Shown here: positions 1 to 7,068 of the stretch, in pieces
Numbering within the stretch: position 1 is the first letter of the stretch
How the letters are laid out: each line of letters starts with the position of its first letter
DNA from: JAICIG01 sp035532215
GTDB lineage: Bacteria > Planctomycetota > Planctomycetia > Pirellulales > JAICIG01
Assembly (NCBI GenBank): GCA_035532215.1
Contig: DATKRK010000140.1
Span: 1 to 17,975, forward strand
Direction: 5' to 3'
DNA: 17,975 nucleotides
Translations under genes and position numbers: made by a program
Notes under the pieces: generated by a model
The model's input: the letters and a program-made list of their open reading frames with translations, nothing else
Databases searched by the model: none
Told to the model about the DNA's origin: nothing

Positions 1-1
1 G

Positions 2-274
2 CTGATCGGCTTTTGGGAAGGCTGCGTGCGGCTCGTGGCGTTGGGCTTCGCCTATAGCTATTTCTGGACGGCGTCGACGGCCATCTATTTGCTGCTGCGC
101 CGCGACGATGACGGCACGGAGATCGACGACATCCGCTTCGACAGCCCGACGCCGGCCTACGGTCTGCCGCCGCTGGAGACCGACGCAGCCGGCGTGCCGA
201 CGGTCGCTGCAGAAGAGCCGGGAGAACCGCCCGCCGGCGCCGATGATCCGGCGGATACCGATGCGGCGGGCTAG
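2..274 (+). CDS. C-terminal end of a membrane protein (5' partial)
   Basis: The reading frame is open from the window edge to a TAG at 272-274, so the gene starts upstream and only about 90 residues are visible. The visible part begins with a hydrophobic, aromatic stretch (LIGFWEGCVRLVALGFAYSY, then FWTASTAIYLLL) that reads as one or two membrane helices ending in Arg-Arg. It is followed by an acidic, Pro/Ala/Gly-rich hydrophilic tail of about 55 residues that is probably cytoplasmic and disordered. An internal GTG at 26 could be called as a start, but the frame runs through it without a break and the hydrophobic segment begins before it. The function cannot be assigned from this fragment. 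It converges on the receiver gene, with hairpin repeats between the two. Confidence 0.6.
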   Translation: MIGFWEGCVRLVALGFAYSYFWTASTAIYLLLRRDDDGTEIDDIRFDSPTPAYGLPPLETDAAGVPTVAAEEPGEPPAGADDPADTDAAG

Positions 275-280
275 TGCCTT

Positions 281-401
281 GTAGGTCAGGCTTCTCAGCC
301 TGACAGGCATCGTAGGTCAGGCTTCTCAGCCTGACATTCGTCGCAATGCTCGCCGGTCGGACTTTTAGCCCGACGTTTGTCAGGCTGAAAGCCTGACCTA
401 C
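281..401. repeat. Four hairpin-forming repeat units between convergent genes
   Basis: Units 281-304 and 312-335 are identical 24-mers that begin GTAGGTCAGG and end CAGCCTGAC, so each folds on itself. A third, diverged unit (355-374, GGTCGGACTTTTAGCCCGAC) keeps the pairing with changed bases. A fourth (379-401) is the same element in inverted orientation, ending GCCTGACCTAC. The cluster sits between two genes that converge, so it may act as a bidirectional terminator. Similar short palindromic units are common between genes in planctomycete genomes. A terminator role is inferred; there is no clear U-tract. Confidence 0.7.
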
Positions 402-754
402 GGGCGACTTTGCCTCAACAGTTGCTCGAGCTGCGCGTAAAACGCCCCGCGCGCCAGGACCTGGTCGCAGCCGGCCTCGGCGGCGGCGGCGAGCTTGGCT
501 TCGTGGACGTGGGGGCCGAAGGCAATCACCGCGCGCGGGGGCGCCGGCAAGGCCTTGAGCTTGCCGACGACTTCGGCCGGATTCAGCCCCGGCGCGGTCA
601 GGTCGAGCAGCACGAGGTCGGCCGGGCGGCTTGCCAGCCGTTCGAACAAGGCAGCGACGCTCATGGCCGTGGCCAGTTCGACGTCGGCGCGGGCCGCGGC
701 GCCGGCGGCTTTCGAGGAGCAGGCCAGATCGGCGGTAAGCAGCAGGGCGGACAT
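398..754 (-). CDS. Small atypical receiver (response-regulator-like) protein
   Basis: A stand-alone CheY-like domain of about 118 residues with no output domain. Counting from the ATG at 754, Asp9 could be the N-terminal acidic-pocket residue, and Asp51 in the strand ADLVLLDLTAPG is the candidate phosphoacceptor. The usual Thr/Ser switch is a Gly (VIAFGPH) and the conserved Lys is Arg (QVLARGAF), so phosphorylation-dependent switching may be altered or lost. An in-frame ATG at 769 would add five residues (MSAPT); it arises from a 15-bp duplication, so 754 is preferred. The gene lies directly downstream of the P-II gene on the same strand with a gap of about 25-40 bases, suggesting co-transcription. 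The receiver fold is fairly secure; the role is unknown. Confidence 0.65.
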   Translation of the reverse strand: MSALLLTADLACSSKAAGAAARADVELATAMSVAALFERLASRPADLVLLDLTAPGLNPAEVVGKLKALPAPPRAVIAFGPHVHEAKLAAAAEAGCDQVLARGAFYAQLEQLLRQSRP

Positions 755-794
755 GGTCGGAGCAGACATGGTCGGAGCGGGCGTCGCCGGCGCG

Positions 795-1142
795 TCAGAC
801 TCCTTCGGGCCCGCGTTTGCGGTCGCTCATGCGGACCACGGCATCGGCCGGCATCACGAAGATTTTGCCGTCGCCGATCGTGCCCTCGGCGCCGGACCGC
901 GCAACCGAGAGGATCGTGTCGATCGTGCGGTCGAGAAAGTCGTCGTTGACGAGGATTTCCAATTCCACTTTGCGGAGCAGGTTCGTTTTGTACTCGTGCC
1001 CGCGATACATCTCGGTGCGGCCGCGTTGCCGGGCGTAGCCCTGGGCGTCGCAGACGGTCATCCGCGTGACGCCGACCTTGGCCAGGGCCTCGCGGACCGG
1101 ATCGAGTTTGGTGGGCTGAATGATGGCAACGACCAGCTTCAT
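795..1142 (-). CDS. glnB: P-II family nitrogen regulatory protein
   Basis: 115 residues, the normal P-II length. P-II trimers bind ATP/ADP and 2-oxoglutarate and signal nitrogen and carbon status to transporters, enzymes or kinases. The N-terminus MKLVVAIIQPTKLDPVREAL is typical. The T-loop region (about residues 37-55) contains RQRGRTEMYRGHEY, with Tyr51, the residue uridylylated in enterobacterial P-II, in the expected place. The B-loop nucleotide-binding motif GTIGDGKIFV is near residues 84-95. The start is the ATG at 1142. The next gene on the strand is a receiver-like protein. No amtB ammonium transporter or glutamine synthetase is visible, so GlnB versus GlnK cannot be decided; the symbol is a family-level label. 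Confidence 0.93.
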   Translation of the reverse strand: MKLVVAIIQPTKLDPVREALAKVGVTRMTVCDAQGYARQRGRTEMYRGHEYKTNLLRKVELEILVNDDFLDRTIDTILSVARSGAEGTIGDGKIFVMPADAVVRMSDRKRGPEGV

Positions 1143-1175
1143 GCGCTCTGGTTTCCTGCTGTCGAGAAGTTATCC

Positions 1176-1248
1176 GCCGGGCGAGGGCGCCCGGCCCTCC
1201 ATTCTTGGCCCGGCCCTCCACTCTTGGCCCGGCCCTCCACGCTTGGCC
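1176..1248. repeat. GC hairpin plus three 19-bp tandem repeats
   Basis: Positions 1176-1195 form a perfect stem of 8 bp, GCCGGGCG and CGCCCGGC, around the loop AGGG. Directly overlapping its end are three 19-bp tandem units at 1192-1210, 1211-1229 and 1230-1248, each CGGCCCTCCAnnCTTGGCC with changes only in the middle. The hairpin belongs to the same family as those at 14174-14260. It lies between the metalloprotease stop and the P-II start, where it could terminate the upstream transcript or stabilise its 3' end. Confidence 0.75.
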
Positions 1249-1304
1249 GAGGACGCCCGGATTTGTGTGGTTGCCGATGATCGTAGGCGATCGGGGGACG
1301 AAAA

Positions 1305-4082
1305 TCAGGGGGTCGCCAGGTTCAGCCGGGCATCGAGCACCTTGCGGATCGTGGCCGCCGTGTCTTCGAGATGGGCCCGGCTGTACGAGTCGAACTTCAA
1401 GTCGGCGTTGGCCAGCAGAGCTTTGATCTTGCCTTCCACAGCGGTCAACTCGGCGCTGGCCACCGAACGGCAGTCTTCGGGGGCCGAAGTCTTGCCCATG
1501 GCGATCGACGATAGACGCTTCAAATATCGCCGTTGCAGATTGCGCCGCAGACTGCTGATGGCCGGCTTGCGATTGGTATAGTCGCCCGGCTTGAGATCGC
1601 TGACTTCGGCAAACACCGACCCGGTCAGGTGCGAGAGCAATTCGGCGGTGGTCAGGGCGTCCTGGTCGGCCGGAACCTTGAGTTCGGCGTCGTAAATTCG
1701 CTCCAACGTCAGCGACGAGAGCAGTTGATCCAAGATGCGGTCTTGCCACATGCCGATCACGTCGTGAATGGCGTAGTCGACGCGGTTCGGCATATCGCTG
1801 CCCCAGTGATACCAGCGCGTGGCGGCCAACTGGTTGTAAAGTTCCGGCGGGAAGTTGAACGGCTTGTCGCTGAGCACTTGCTCTTCGATCAGCTTGAGGG
1901 CTTCTCGCTGTTTGGCGACCGGCACGACCACGAACGGCGGCCGGGCGTTGGGATCGGCCTTGTGGTCGCGATTCACTTGAATGCCGCCCACCTGCCGCGA
2001 GGCGACGAACATCGCCTGGCCGTACTTGTCCAGCAACACGCCGAACGCCTGGCGCGCCCGCTGGTATCCGTCGCCGTCGGCGGTGACTTTGACCACCACG
2101 GTCGGCCAGAGTTCGCTGACCAGCCGGGCCCGGGCCTTGGCGTATTCGATCGTATCCGAACCGAGGTCGAAGCGATTGCTGAGCGGATCGGGATCGATGC
2201 CGCGCGTGTCCTCGTCGGTGGAGTAGGCCAATTGCGGTTCGGCCGCCCGCGAAGCGATCTTCTTCAGTTCGCCGACTTCGCCTTCCGTCCCGCCCGAAAG
2301 CGGCTTGTAGCCATATTCGATGGCCCACATGTCGTAGGGGCCGATGGTGGTCGAATAATAATCGCCTTGCTTCATGTCCTTGGGCACGATGTTGGCCGGA
2401 GCGTAGTCCATCACCGAGCCGGTCAAGCCGGTTTCGCGAGTCTTTTCCGGATCGTTCAAGTCGGCCAGCGAGAGCATGCCGCTCGACTTGAAGTTGTGCC
2501 GCAACCCGAGCGTGTGCCCGACTTCGTGCATCACGACTTCCTTCAAGCCCTGGTTGACGATCTTTTCCTGCTGGGCGGCCGAGGCCGGGCCCGCCGCGCG
2601 GACGGAAAACACCGTCGCGCCCAAGGCCAGCTCGCGCGACATGCCGCGGTGCAAATTGCACTGGCAGAACAGGCTGTGGCGGTGCGATTCCGGCAATTTG
2701 CCGACTTCGCGCTGGTAGCTCTCCAAATCCAGCGGGCCGCCGGTCAGCGCAGCGATTCCGTCCGCGGTGAAGGTCTCGTACTCGCGCTTCCAGAATTGCA
2801 CGAAGTCCGAGTCGAAAATGATGTCGGCGTCGAGAATCTGCCCGGTGATCGGGTTCACGCGGCTGGGGCCCATGGCGAAACCGGCCCCGGCGGTGATCCA
2901 GCGGAAGGTGTTGTAGCGCACGTCTTCCGGATCCCAGTCGTCGCTATCCTGCTGCTGGATGACTTGGACGGCATTGTAGAAACCGGCCTTCTCGAAGGCC
3001 TTGTTCCATTCCAGGATGCCGTCGCTGATCGGCTTGCGATACTTGAACGGTACGGTCTTTTCGAGATAGAAGGTAATCGGCTTCTTGGGCGTCGAGAACT
3101 CAGCCGAGGGGTCGTTCTTCTGCAAGTCCCAACGGTTGATGTAGCGGACGAAACGGTCTTCGTCGCTCTTCTTCGAAAAATCCTTGATCGCCGTCAGGAA
3201 GTAGCCCACGCGATCGTCGGCCAGCCGCGGCTGGTAGCCGGTCTGGGGCAGCAGGCTCAGCGAGTAGTGCACGTTGATCGTCACGCCGCGGCTGTCGGGC
3301 ACCGTGTCGAATTCGAGATAGCCGCTCGACGCGTAGGTCGCGGCCACTTCCAACTCGACGTTCTGCTCGAAGCCCTTGACCGTCGCCCACGACGACTTGT
3401 TCGAAGCGAAGGAGAAGCCCGGCAGCATCCGCGAAATCTGCGGCAGGTCGCTCATGAAGACCGGCGACAGGTCGACCACGATTCCGCCCGCAGGCCCCAT
3501 GGTCAAAATCGGCAGGCTGAACAGCACGCTGTCGGTATAAGCCAATTTCACGGCTTTTTCTTCCGGGCTGCCGTGGGCGGCGCGGAAGCGGACGTTGCGG
3601 CGGACGATCTGAATGTTGTTATCGACTTTGCGGAACTGCCACAGCCAATCGTCGCCGAAGTTCCAGCTCATGCCGGCCAAGAGCATCGTGTCGCGTTCGC
3701 CGATGCCTTTGGCGATCGAGATCAAGACGATGAAATCTCGATTCAACTGGCTCGGCGACAACTCCGCCAACACGTGGTTGTCTTTGTGGTACAGCTTGAT
3801 CAGGCCGTCGACGGCCTTGAACTCTTTGAGCACCTCGGTGTGGGGCGGATACTTCGGCTTGGACGTGGAACTGGAGCTGGAGGAGCTGCCGCCGCTGGAA
3901 GCGCCGCCGCTTTCGGCCGCGATCGCCTCGCCGGGGCCTTGCTTGGTTTCCGAAGCAGATTTCGTTCCGTCGCCGGCCGGATCGGCCAACGCCGGCCGCA
4001 CGACCAGCCCTAGGCAAACCACCGATGCCGCGCAAAGCCCTACGCGGATGCTGCGCCAAGAACGAGCGAATGTGGCCTTCAT
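1305..4082 (-). CDS. Secreted zinc metalloprotease, metzincin type (DUF5117/DUF5118/DUF4953-like)
   Basis: A 925-residue protein that probably acts outside the cytoplasm. The ATG at 4082 places a signal peptide at the start: basic MKATFARSWRSIR, hydrophobic GLCAASVVCLGLVV, and a likely cleavage after ALA near residue 33. A longer frame reaches 4139 but adds 19 residues before the signal, so it is rejected. A Ser/Gly linker follows, then a long N-terminal region that resembles DUF5118 and DUF5117 by general pattern. The catalytic zinc motif is HEVGHTLGLRH (His519, Glu520, His523, His529), and the metzincin Met-turn SVMDYAP has Met558. The substrate is unknown; peptide or protein hydrolysis is inferred. 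The protein is complete and the motif intact. It appears to be transcribed alone, from the region before 4499. Confidence 0.9.
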   Translation of the reverse strand: MKATFARSWRSIRVGLCAASVVCLGLVVRPALADPAGDGTKSASETKQGPGEAIAAESGGASSGGSSSSSSSTSKPKYPPHTEVLKEFKAVDGLIKLYHKDNHVLAELSPSQLNRDFIVLISIAKGIGERDTMLLAGMSWNFGDDWLWQFRKVDNNIQIVRRNVRFRAAHGSPEEKAVKLAYTDSVLFSLPILTMGPAGGIVVDLSPVFMSDLPQISRMLPGFSFASNKSSWATVKGFEQNVELEVAATYASSGYLEFDTVPDSRGVTINVHYSLSLLPQTGYQPRLADDRVGYFLTAIKDFSKKSDEDRFVRYINRWDLQKNDPSAEFSTPKKPITFYLEKTVPFKYRKPISDGILEWNKAFEKAGFYNAVQVIQQQDSDDWDPEDVRYNTFRWITAGAGFAMGPSRVNPITGQILDADIIFDSDFVQFWKREYETFTADGIAALTGGPLDLESYQREVGKLPESHRHSLFCQCNLHRGMSRELALGATVFSVRAAGPASAAQQEKIVNQGLKEVVMHEVGHTLGLRHNFKSSGMLSLADLNDPEKTRETGLTGSVMDYAPANIVPKDMKQGDYYSTTIGPYDMWAIEYGYKPLSGGTEGEVGELKKIASRAAEPQLAYSTDEDTRGIDPDPLSNRFDLGSDTIEYAKARARLVSELWPTVVVKVTADGDGYQRARQAFGVLLDKYGQAMFVASRQVGGIQVNRDHKADPNARPPFVVVPVAKQREALKLIEEQVLSDKPFNFPPELYNQLAATRWYHWGSDMPNRVDYAIHDVIGMWQDRILDQLLSSLTLERIYDAELKVPADQDALTTAELLSHLTGSVFAEVSDLKPGDYTNRKPAISSLRRNLQRRYLKRLSSIAMGKTSAPEDCRSVASAELTAVEGKIKALLANADLKFDSYSRAHLEDTAATIRKVLDARLNLATP

Positions 4083-4499
4083 TGTGAAGTTCTCTGGAGT
4101 TGCGGGAGGGATCACCCGAGCCCGTATATTGATAGTCAATTATCGCAGTCGCCGCTTCGCAGCGAACCGCCAAGCTTGTTCCATCCTACCAAGACCGCCT
4201 GACGCAAACAAAAGGGAGCGCCAGATTTAAGTCGGACGGATACAATTTTGGCGACTGCGAAAGCGGAAGCGCCGGTTGGCTGCCTTGGCGGCGAGTCGCC
4301 CCCAAACGACGCGCCGACGGTAACCAATCAATCCATTTTAGCGAATGTGTCAACTGTTCCGTATAGCGAGTAGCGTCCCGATGGCGGCGCCGGCGTTTTG
4401 CACGCACCGAGCCAGGCGTGACGCCTGCTCCGTAAGTACCCGAAAGCTGAACGTCGCCGGACGACGCTTCGCAAGCCGCCTGGCGCCAGGGCCGATGCG
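4083..4499. other. Divergent intergenic region with one short palindrome
   Basis: About 415 bases between the divergently transcribed metalloprotease and phosphotransferase genes. No coding frame has convincing features. It is more AT-rich near 4125-4150 and 4320-4370, where promoters for both genes might lie, but I cannot pick convincing -35/-10 pairs. A perfect short palindrome, CAGGCGTGACGCCTG, lies at 4413-4427 and resembles the other intergenic hairpin repeats of the window. Confidence 0.5.
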
Positions 4500-5507
4500 A
4501 TGACCGATGAAACCGCCTATCGCCGCGTGCTGCACGCCTATCCGCCCGACTGCCAACCGCAGCGGGCGGAATTCTTGGGCGGTGCGGGCGGCTTCAGCGG
4601 GGCCTTGTTTTGGCGCCTCCAGACGCCGCGCGGGCTGCTGTGCCTGCGCTGCTGGCCGCGCGAGCATCCCAGCCGCCAGCGGTTGGAATTCATCCAGGCC
4701 GTGCTCTGGCACGTCTCGCAAGAAGGCTTTCGCCGCGTGCCTCTGGCTTTGGAAACTCGCACCCACGCCGGCTACGTGTGCGAATCCGGGCGGCTGTGGG
4801 AACTGGCCCCCTGGCTGCCGGGCAAGGCCGACTATCGGCAATCGCCCTCGGCCGAACGTTTGCAGGCGGCGCTGACAACGCTGGCCGAGTTTCACCTGGC
4901 GGCCGCCTCGTTTCCCTTGCCCGATCGCGGCCCGGCGCTCGTTCCCGGCATTCGCGAGCGGTTCGAGCGCGTGGAAGACTTGTCGGCCGAGCGCTTCGAG
5001 CGGCTGGCCGACGCGGTCGCTCCTGGCGACTGGCCCGAGTTGGCCTGGCGGGCGCGAGAGTGGCGGGCCTTGGCGCCGCGGGCGATCCCTCGCGTGCGTT
5101 CGCTGTTGGCGCGCGCCGCCGAACTTGCAGCGCCCCTGCAACCGTGCATTCGCGACATCTGGCACGACCACGTGTTGTTCGCAGGCCAACAAGTCGCCGG
5201 CCTGGTCGATTTCGGCGCCATGCGCGCCGATAACGTCGCTGGCGACATCGCCCGGCTGTTGGGCAGTTTGGCCGGCGACGACCGACAGGCATGGGAGCGA
5301 GGGCTGGCGGCTTACACGTCTTTGCGTCCGCTATCGCCGGACGAAACGTACTTGGTCGCCGCCTTCGACCAGGCCAACACGCTGTTGGCCGGTTTGAGCT
5401 GGCTGGAATGGATCTATCTTGAGCGGCGGCAGTTCAGCGACCGTCAGGCCGTGATCGAGCGTCTCGACGCGAACCTGCCGCGGCTGACGACGCTGGCGGG
5501 AGAATGA
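4500..5507 (+). CDS. APH-family phosphotransferase (aminoglycoside phosphotransferase/homoserine kinase-like fold)
   Basis: 335 residues with a protein-kinase-like small-molecule phosphotransferase layout. An N-lobe has a Gly-rich segment (GGAGGFSGALFW, about residues 27-38) and a strand with LLCLRCW. The catalytic loop is RDIWHDHVLF with Asp219, and the metal-binding motif is LVDFG with Asp237. Family members usually have HGDxHxxN. Here the first His is Ile217, Gly is Arg218 and the metal-ligand Asn is His224, so the loop is modified although both Asp residues remain. The substrate is unknown, and drug resistance should not be assumed from the family name. The start is the ATG at 4500, with a weak upstream AGGG. 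The gene lies just left of the defence cassette, and its GC-rich codon use matches the host-like flanks. Confidence 0.8.
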   Translation: MTDETAYRRVLHAYPPDCQPQRAEFLGGAGGFSGALFWRLQTPRGLLCLRCWPREHPSRQRLEFIQAVLWHVSQEGFRRVPLALETRTHAGYVCESGRLWELAPWLPGKADYRQSPSAERLQAALTTLAEFHLAAASFPLPDRGPALVPGIRERFERVEDLSAERFERLADAVAPGDWPELAWRAREWRALAPRAIPRVRSLLARAAELAAPLQPCIRDIWHDHVLFAGQQVAGLVDFGAMRADNVAGDIARLLGSLAGDDRQAWERGLAAYTSLRPLSPDETYLVAAFDQANTLLAGLSWLEWIYLERRQFSDRQAVIERLDANLPRLTTLAGE

Positions 5508-5706
5508 GCCGCTTGTGCGAAGCGTAGGGTGGGCCGCAGCCCTCTTTTCTGTTCCGTGAAACCCCTTTTCAGATAAATACTTGTGGCTAGTCTTCGGCTT
5601 GCGGCCCTCCTGCAAAATCAATACCATTTAACTTTGCAGGGATGCACGCGGGGGTCGGTCCCTCGGCGCTGCCAACACGGACGTTTGTGCAGCCTGGGTG
5701 GCTAAA
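5508..5706. other. Left junction and leader of the defence cassette
   Basis: About 200 bases without a convincing gene. GTAGGGTGGGCCGCAGCCC near 5524-5542 looks like the start of a common planctomycete intergenic repeat. The stretch at 5555-5590 is AT-rich (CTTTTCAGATAAATACTTG) and is the best place for the cassette promoter, but no clear -35/-10 pair is evident. An inverted repeat at 5609-5640 follows. I see no tRNA, integrase or clear target-site duplication. Confidence 0.4.
5609..5640 (+). promoter_or_regulatory. Inverted repeat upstream of the methyltransferase, possible operator or leader hairpin
   Basis: Arms CCTGCAAA (5609-5616) and TTTGCAGG (5633-5640) are perfect complements separated by 16 AT-rich bases. 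The element lies about 66 bases before the methyltransferase start and downstream of the AT-rich candidate promoter. It could be an operator or a leader hairpin controlling the cassette. C5 methyltransferases in restriction-modification operons are often tightly controlled, but a role here is inference only. Confidence 0.3.
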
Positions 5707-7044
5707 ATGAAGTTCGTCGATTTGTTCGCCGGGCTGGGGGGATTCCATGTGGCCCTTAATCGCTTGGGCCACCATTGCGTTTTCGCTTCCGAGATCGAAC
5801 CCGGCCTTCAGGAACTCTACAAGAAGAATTTCGGCCTAGAAGCGAAGGGCGACATCCGCAAAGTGCCGCTCACCCGCATCCCTGCCCACGACATTCTCTG
5901 CGCCGGTTTTCCATGTCAGCCGTTCTCGAAGGCCGGCAGCCAGGAGGGGCTGAAATGTCCCCGCAACGGCGACCTGTTCGATTACGTCATGCAGATTCTC
6001 CGGCTCCGCAAGCCGAAATACCTGATCCTGGAGAATGTTCCGAACCTCGCACGCCACGAGGGCGGGGCAACGTGGAAGACGATGCGCCACCGGCTTCGCT
6101 ACGCTGGTTATGACACCCGCGAACACCGGTTCTCTCCGCACCAGTTCGGCATTCCTCAGGTTCGTGACCGCATCTATATCGTCGGGAGCCGCGACGATCT
6201 TCACGACTTCGAGTGGCCAGCAGAGACGCCGAATCCTGAGATGTCCATTGTGGAAGCGTTGGAGGACCATCCGAAGGATGCCAAACCGATTCCCGAATAT
6301 GTGGTCAAATGTTTGAACGTCTGGCAGAAGTTTGTGAAGAAGTTTCCGAAGAAGATACACCTTCCGACCTTCCCAATCTGGTCGATGGAGTTTGGAGCGA
6401 CCTATCCGTATATCGACGAGACACCACACGCTGTCGGCGTCAAGCGACTTGGCCATTATCGGGGAAGCCACGGCGTCAAGCTGAGCGAGTTCGCGTTTGA
6501 AGAGCGGATGCAGCAGCTTCCCTCGCACGCCAGAACCGAGGAGGAAAACTTTCCCGACTGGAAAATCCAGTTCATCCGCCAGAATCGCGACCTCTATAGC
6601 GACAACCGCGATTGGATTGATAAGTGGATGCCCGAGCTTCTCGAATTCCCTTCAAGCCTGCAAAAACTCGAATGGAACTGCAAGGGCGGCGAACGCGACA
6701 TTTGGACTTATGTCGTTCAGTTTCGGGCCTCGGGCGTCCGCATTAAGAAACCGTCCAGTTCCCCATCACTGGTGGCCATGACGACCACACAGGTTCCAAT
6801 CATCGCCTGGCAAAAACGCTACATGACCCCGCGTGAATGCGCCCACCTTCAGAGTCTTGGTGACCTAAAGCACCTTCCATCGACATCGACTTCAGCTTTC
6901 AAGGCTCTGGGAAATGCAGTCAACAGGAATGTTGTGGAGTTGATCGCCAAGGCACTCATCAACGGGGCATCGAATGGCCACAACGGAAATGGCCGCAATG
7001 GACATATACACCACGGCAACGGATTGGCCAAAAGGGCACGATGA
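5707..7044 (+). CDS. DNA cytosine-C5 methyltransferase
   Basis: 445 residues from the ATG at 5707, which follows GGGTGG at 5696-5701; a GTG at 5698 is possible but would overlap that site. It transfers a methyl group from S-adenosylmethionine to cytosine C5, probably protecting host DNA from its partner genes. Motifs in order: I, FVDLFAGLGGFH (SAM binding, residues 3-14); IV, GFPCQPFS with catalytic Cys70; VI, LENV with Glu109; VIII, QFGIPQVRDR (146-155); then a target-recognition region of about 200 residues; then RECAHLQSLG and ALGNAVNRNVV (motifs IX-X region) near the C-terminus. The tail (about the last 26 residues) is rich in Asn, Gly and His. The target sequence cannot be read from the protein. 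It is the first gene of the cassette. Confidence 0.95.
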   Translation: MKFVDLFAGLGGFHVALNRLGHHCVFASEIEPGLQELYKKNFGLEAKGDIRKVPLTRIPAHDILCAGFPCQPFSKAGSQEGLKCPRNGDLFDYVMQILRLRKPKYLILENVPNLARHEGGATWKTMRHRLRYAGYDTREHRFSPHQFGIPQVRDRIYIVGSRDDLHDFEWPAETPNPEMSIVEALEDHPKDAKPIPEYVVKCLNVWQKFVKKFPKKIHLPTFPIWSMEFGATYPYIDETPHAVGVKRLGHYRGSHGVKLSEFAFEERMQQLPSHARTEEENFPDWKIQFIRQNRDLYSDNRDWIDKWMPELLEFPSSLQKLEWNCKGGERDIWTYVVQFRASGVRIKKPSSSPSLVAMTTTQVPIIAWQKRYMTPRECAHLQSLGDLKHLPSTSTSAFKALGNAVNRNVVELIAKALINGASNGHNGNGRNGHIHHGNGLAKRAR

Positions 7045-7068
7045 ACTACTTCAACGAGAGAATGCGGC

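Noticed and set aside
281..401. Possible CRISPR array
   Set aside because: Only two identical units with a 7-base spacer, another inverted and one diverged. Real CRISPR spacers are longer and regular, and no cas genes are present.
661..2661. A 666-residue minus-strand open frame overlapping the P-II and metalloprotease genes
   Set aside because: It is very rich in Arg, Gly and Pro, crosses two well-supported genes in another frame and has no domain.
1533..4013. An 826-residue plus-strand open frame opposite the metalloprotease
   Set aside because: It is the antisense shadow of a GC-rich gene. The minus strand has a signal peptide, HExxHxxGxxH and a Met-turn; the plus frame has no recognisable motif.
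5508..5697. tRNA or attachment site at the left border of the cassette
   Set aside because: I could not find a cloverleaf or a direct repeat matching the right border by eye.
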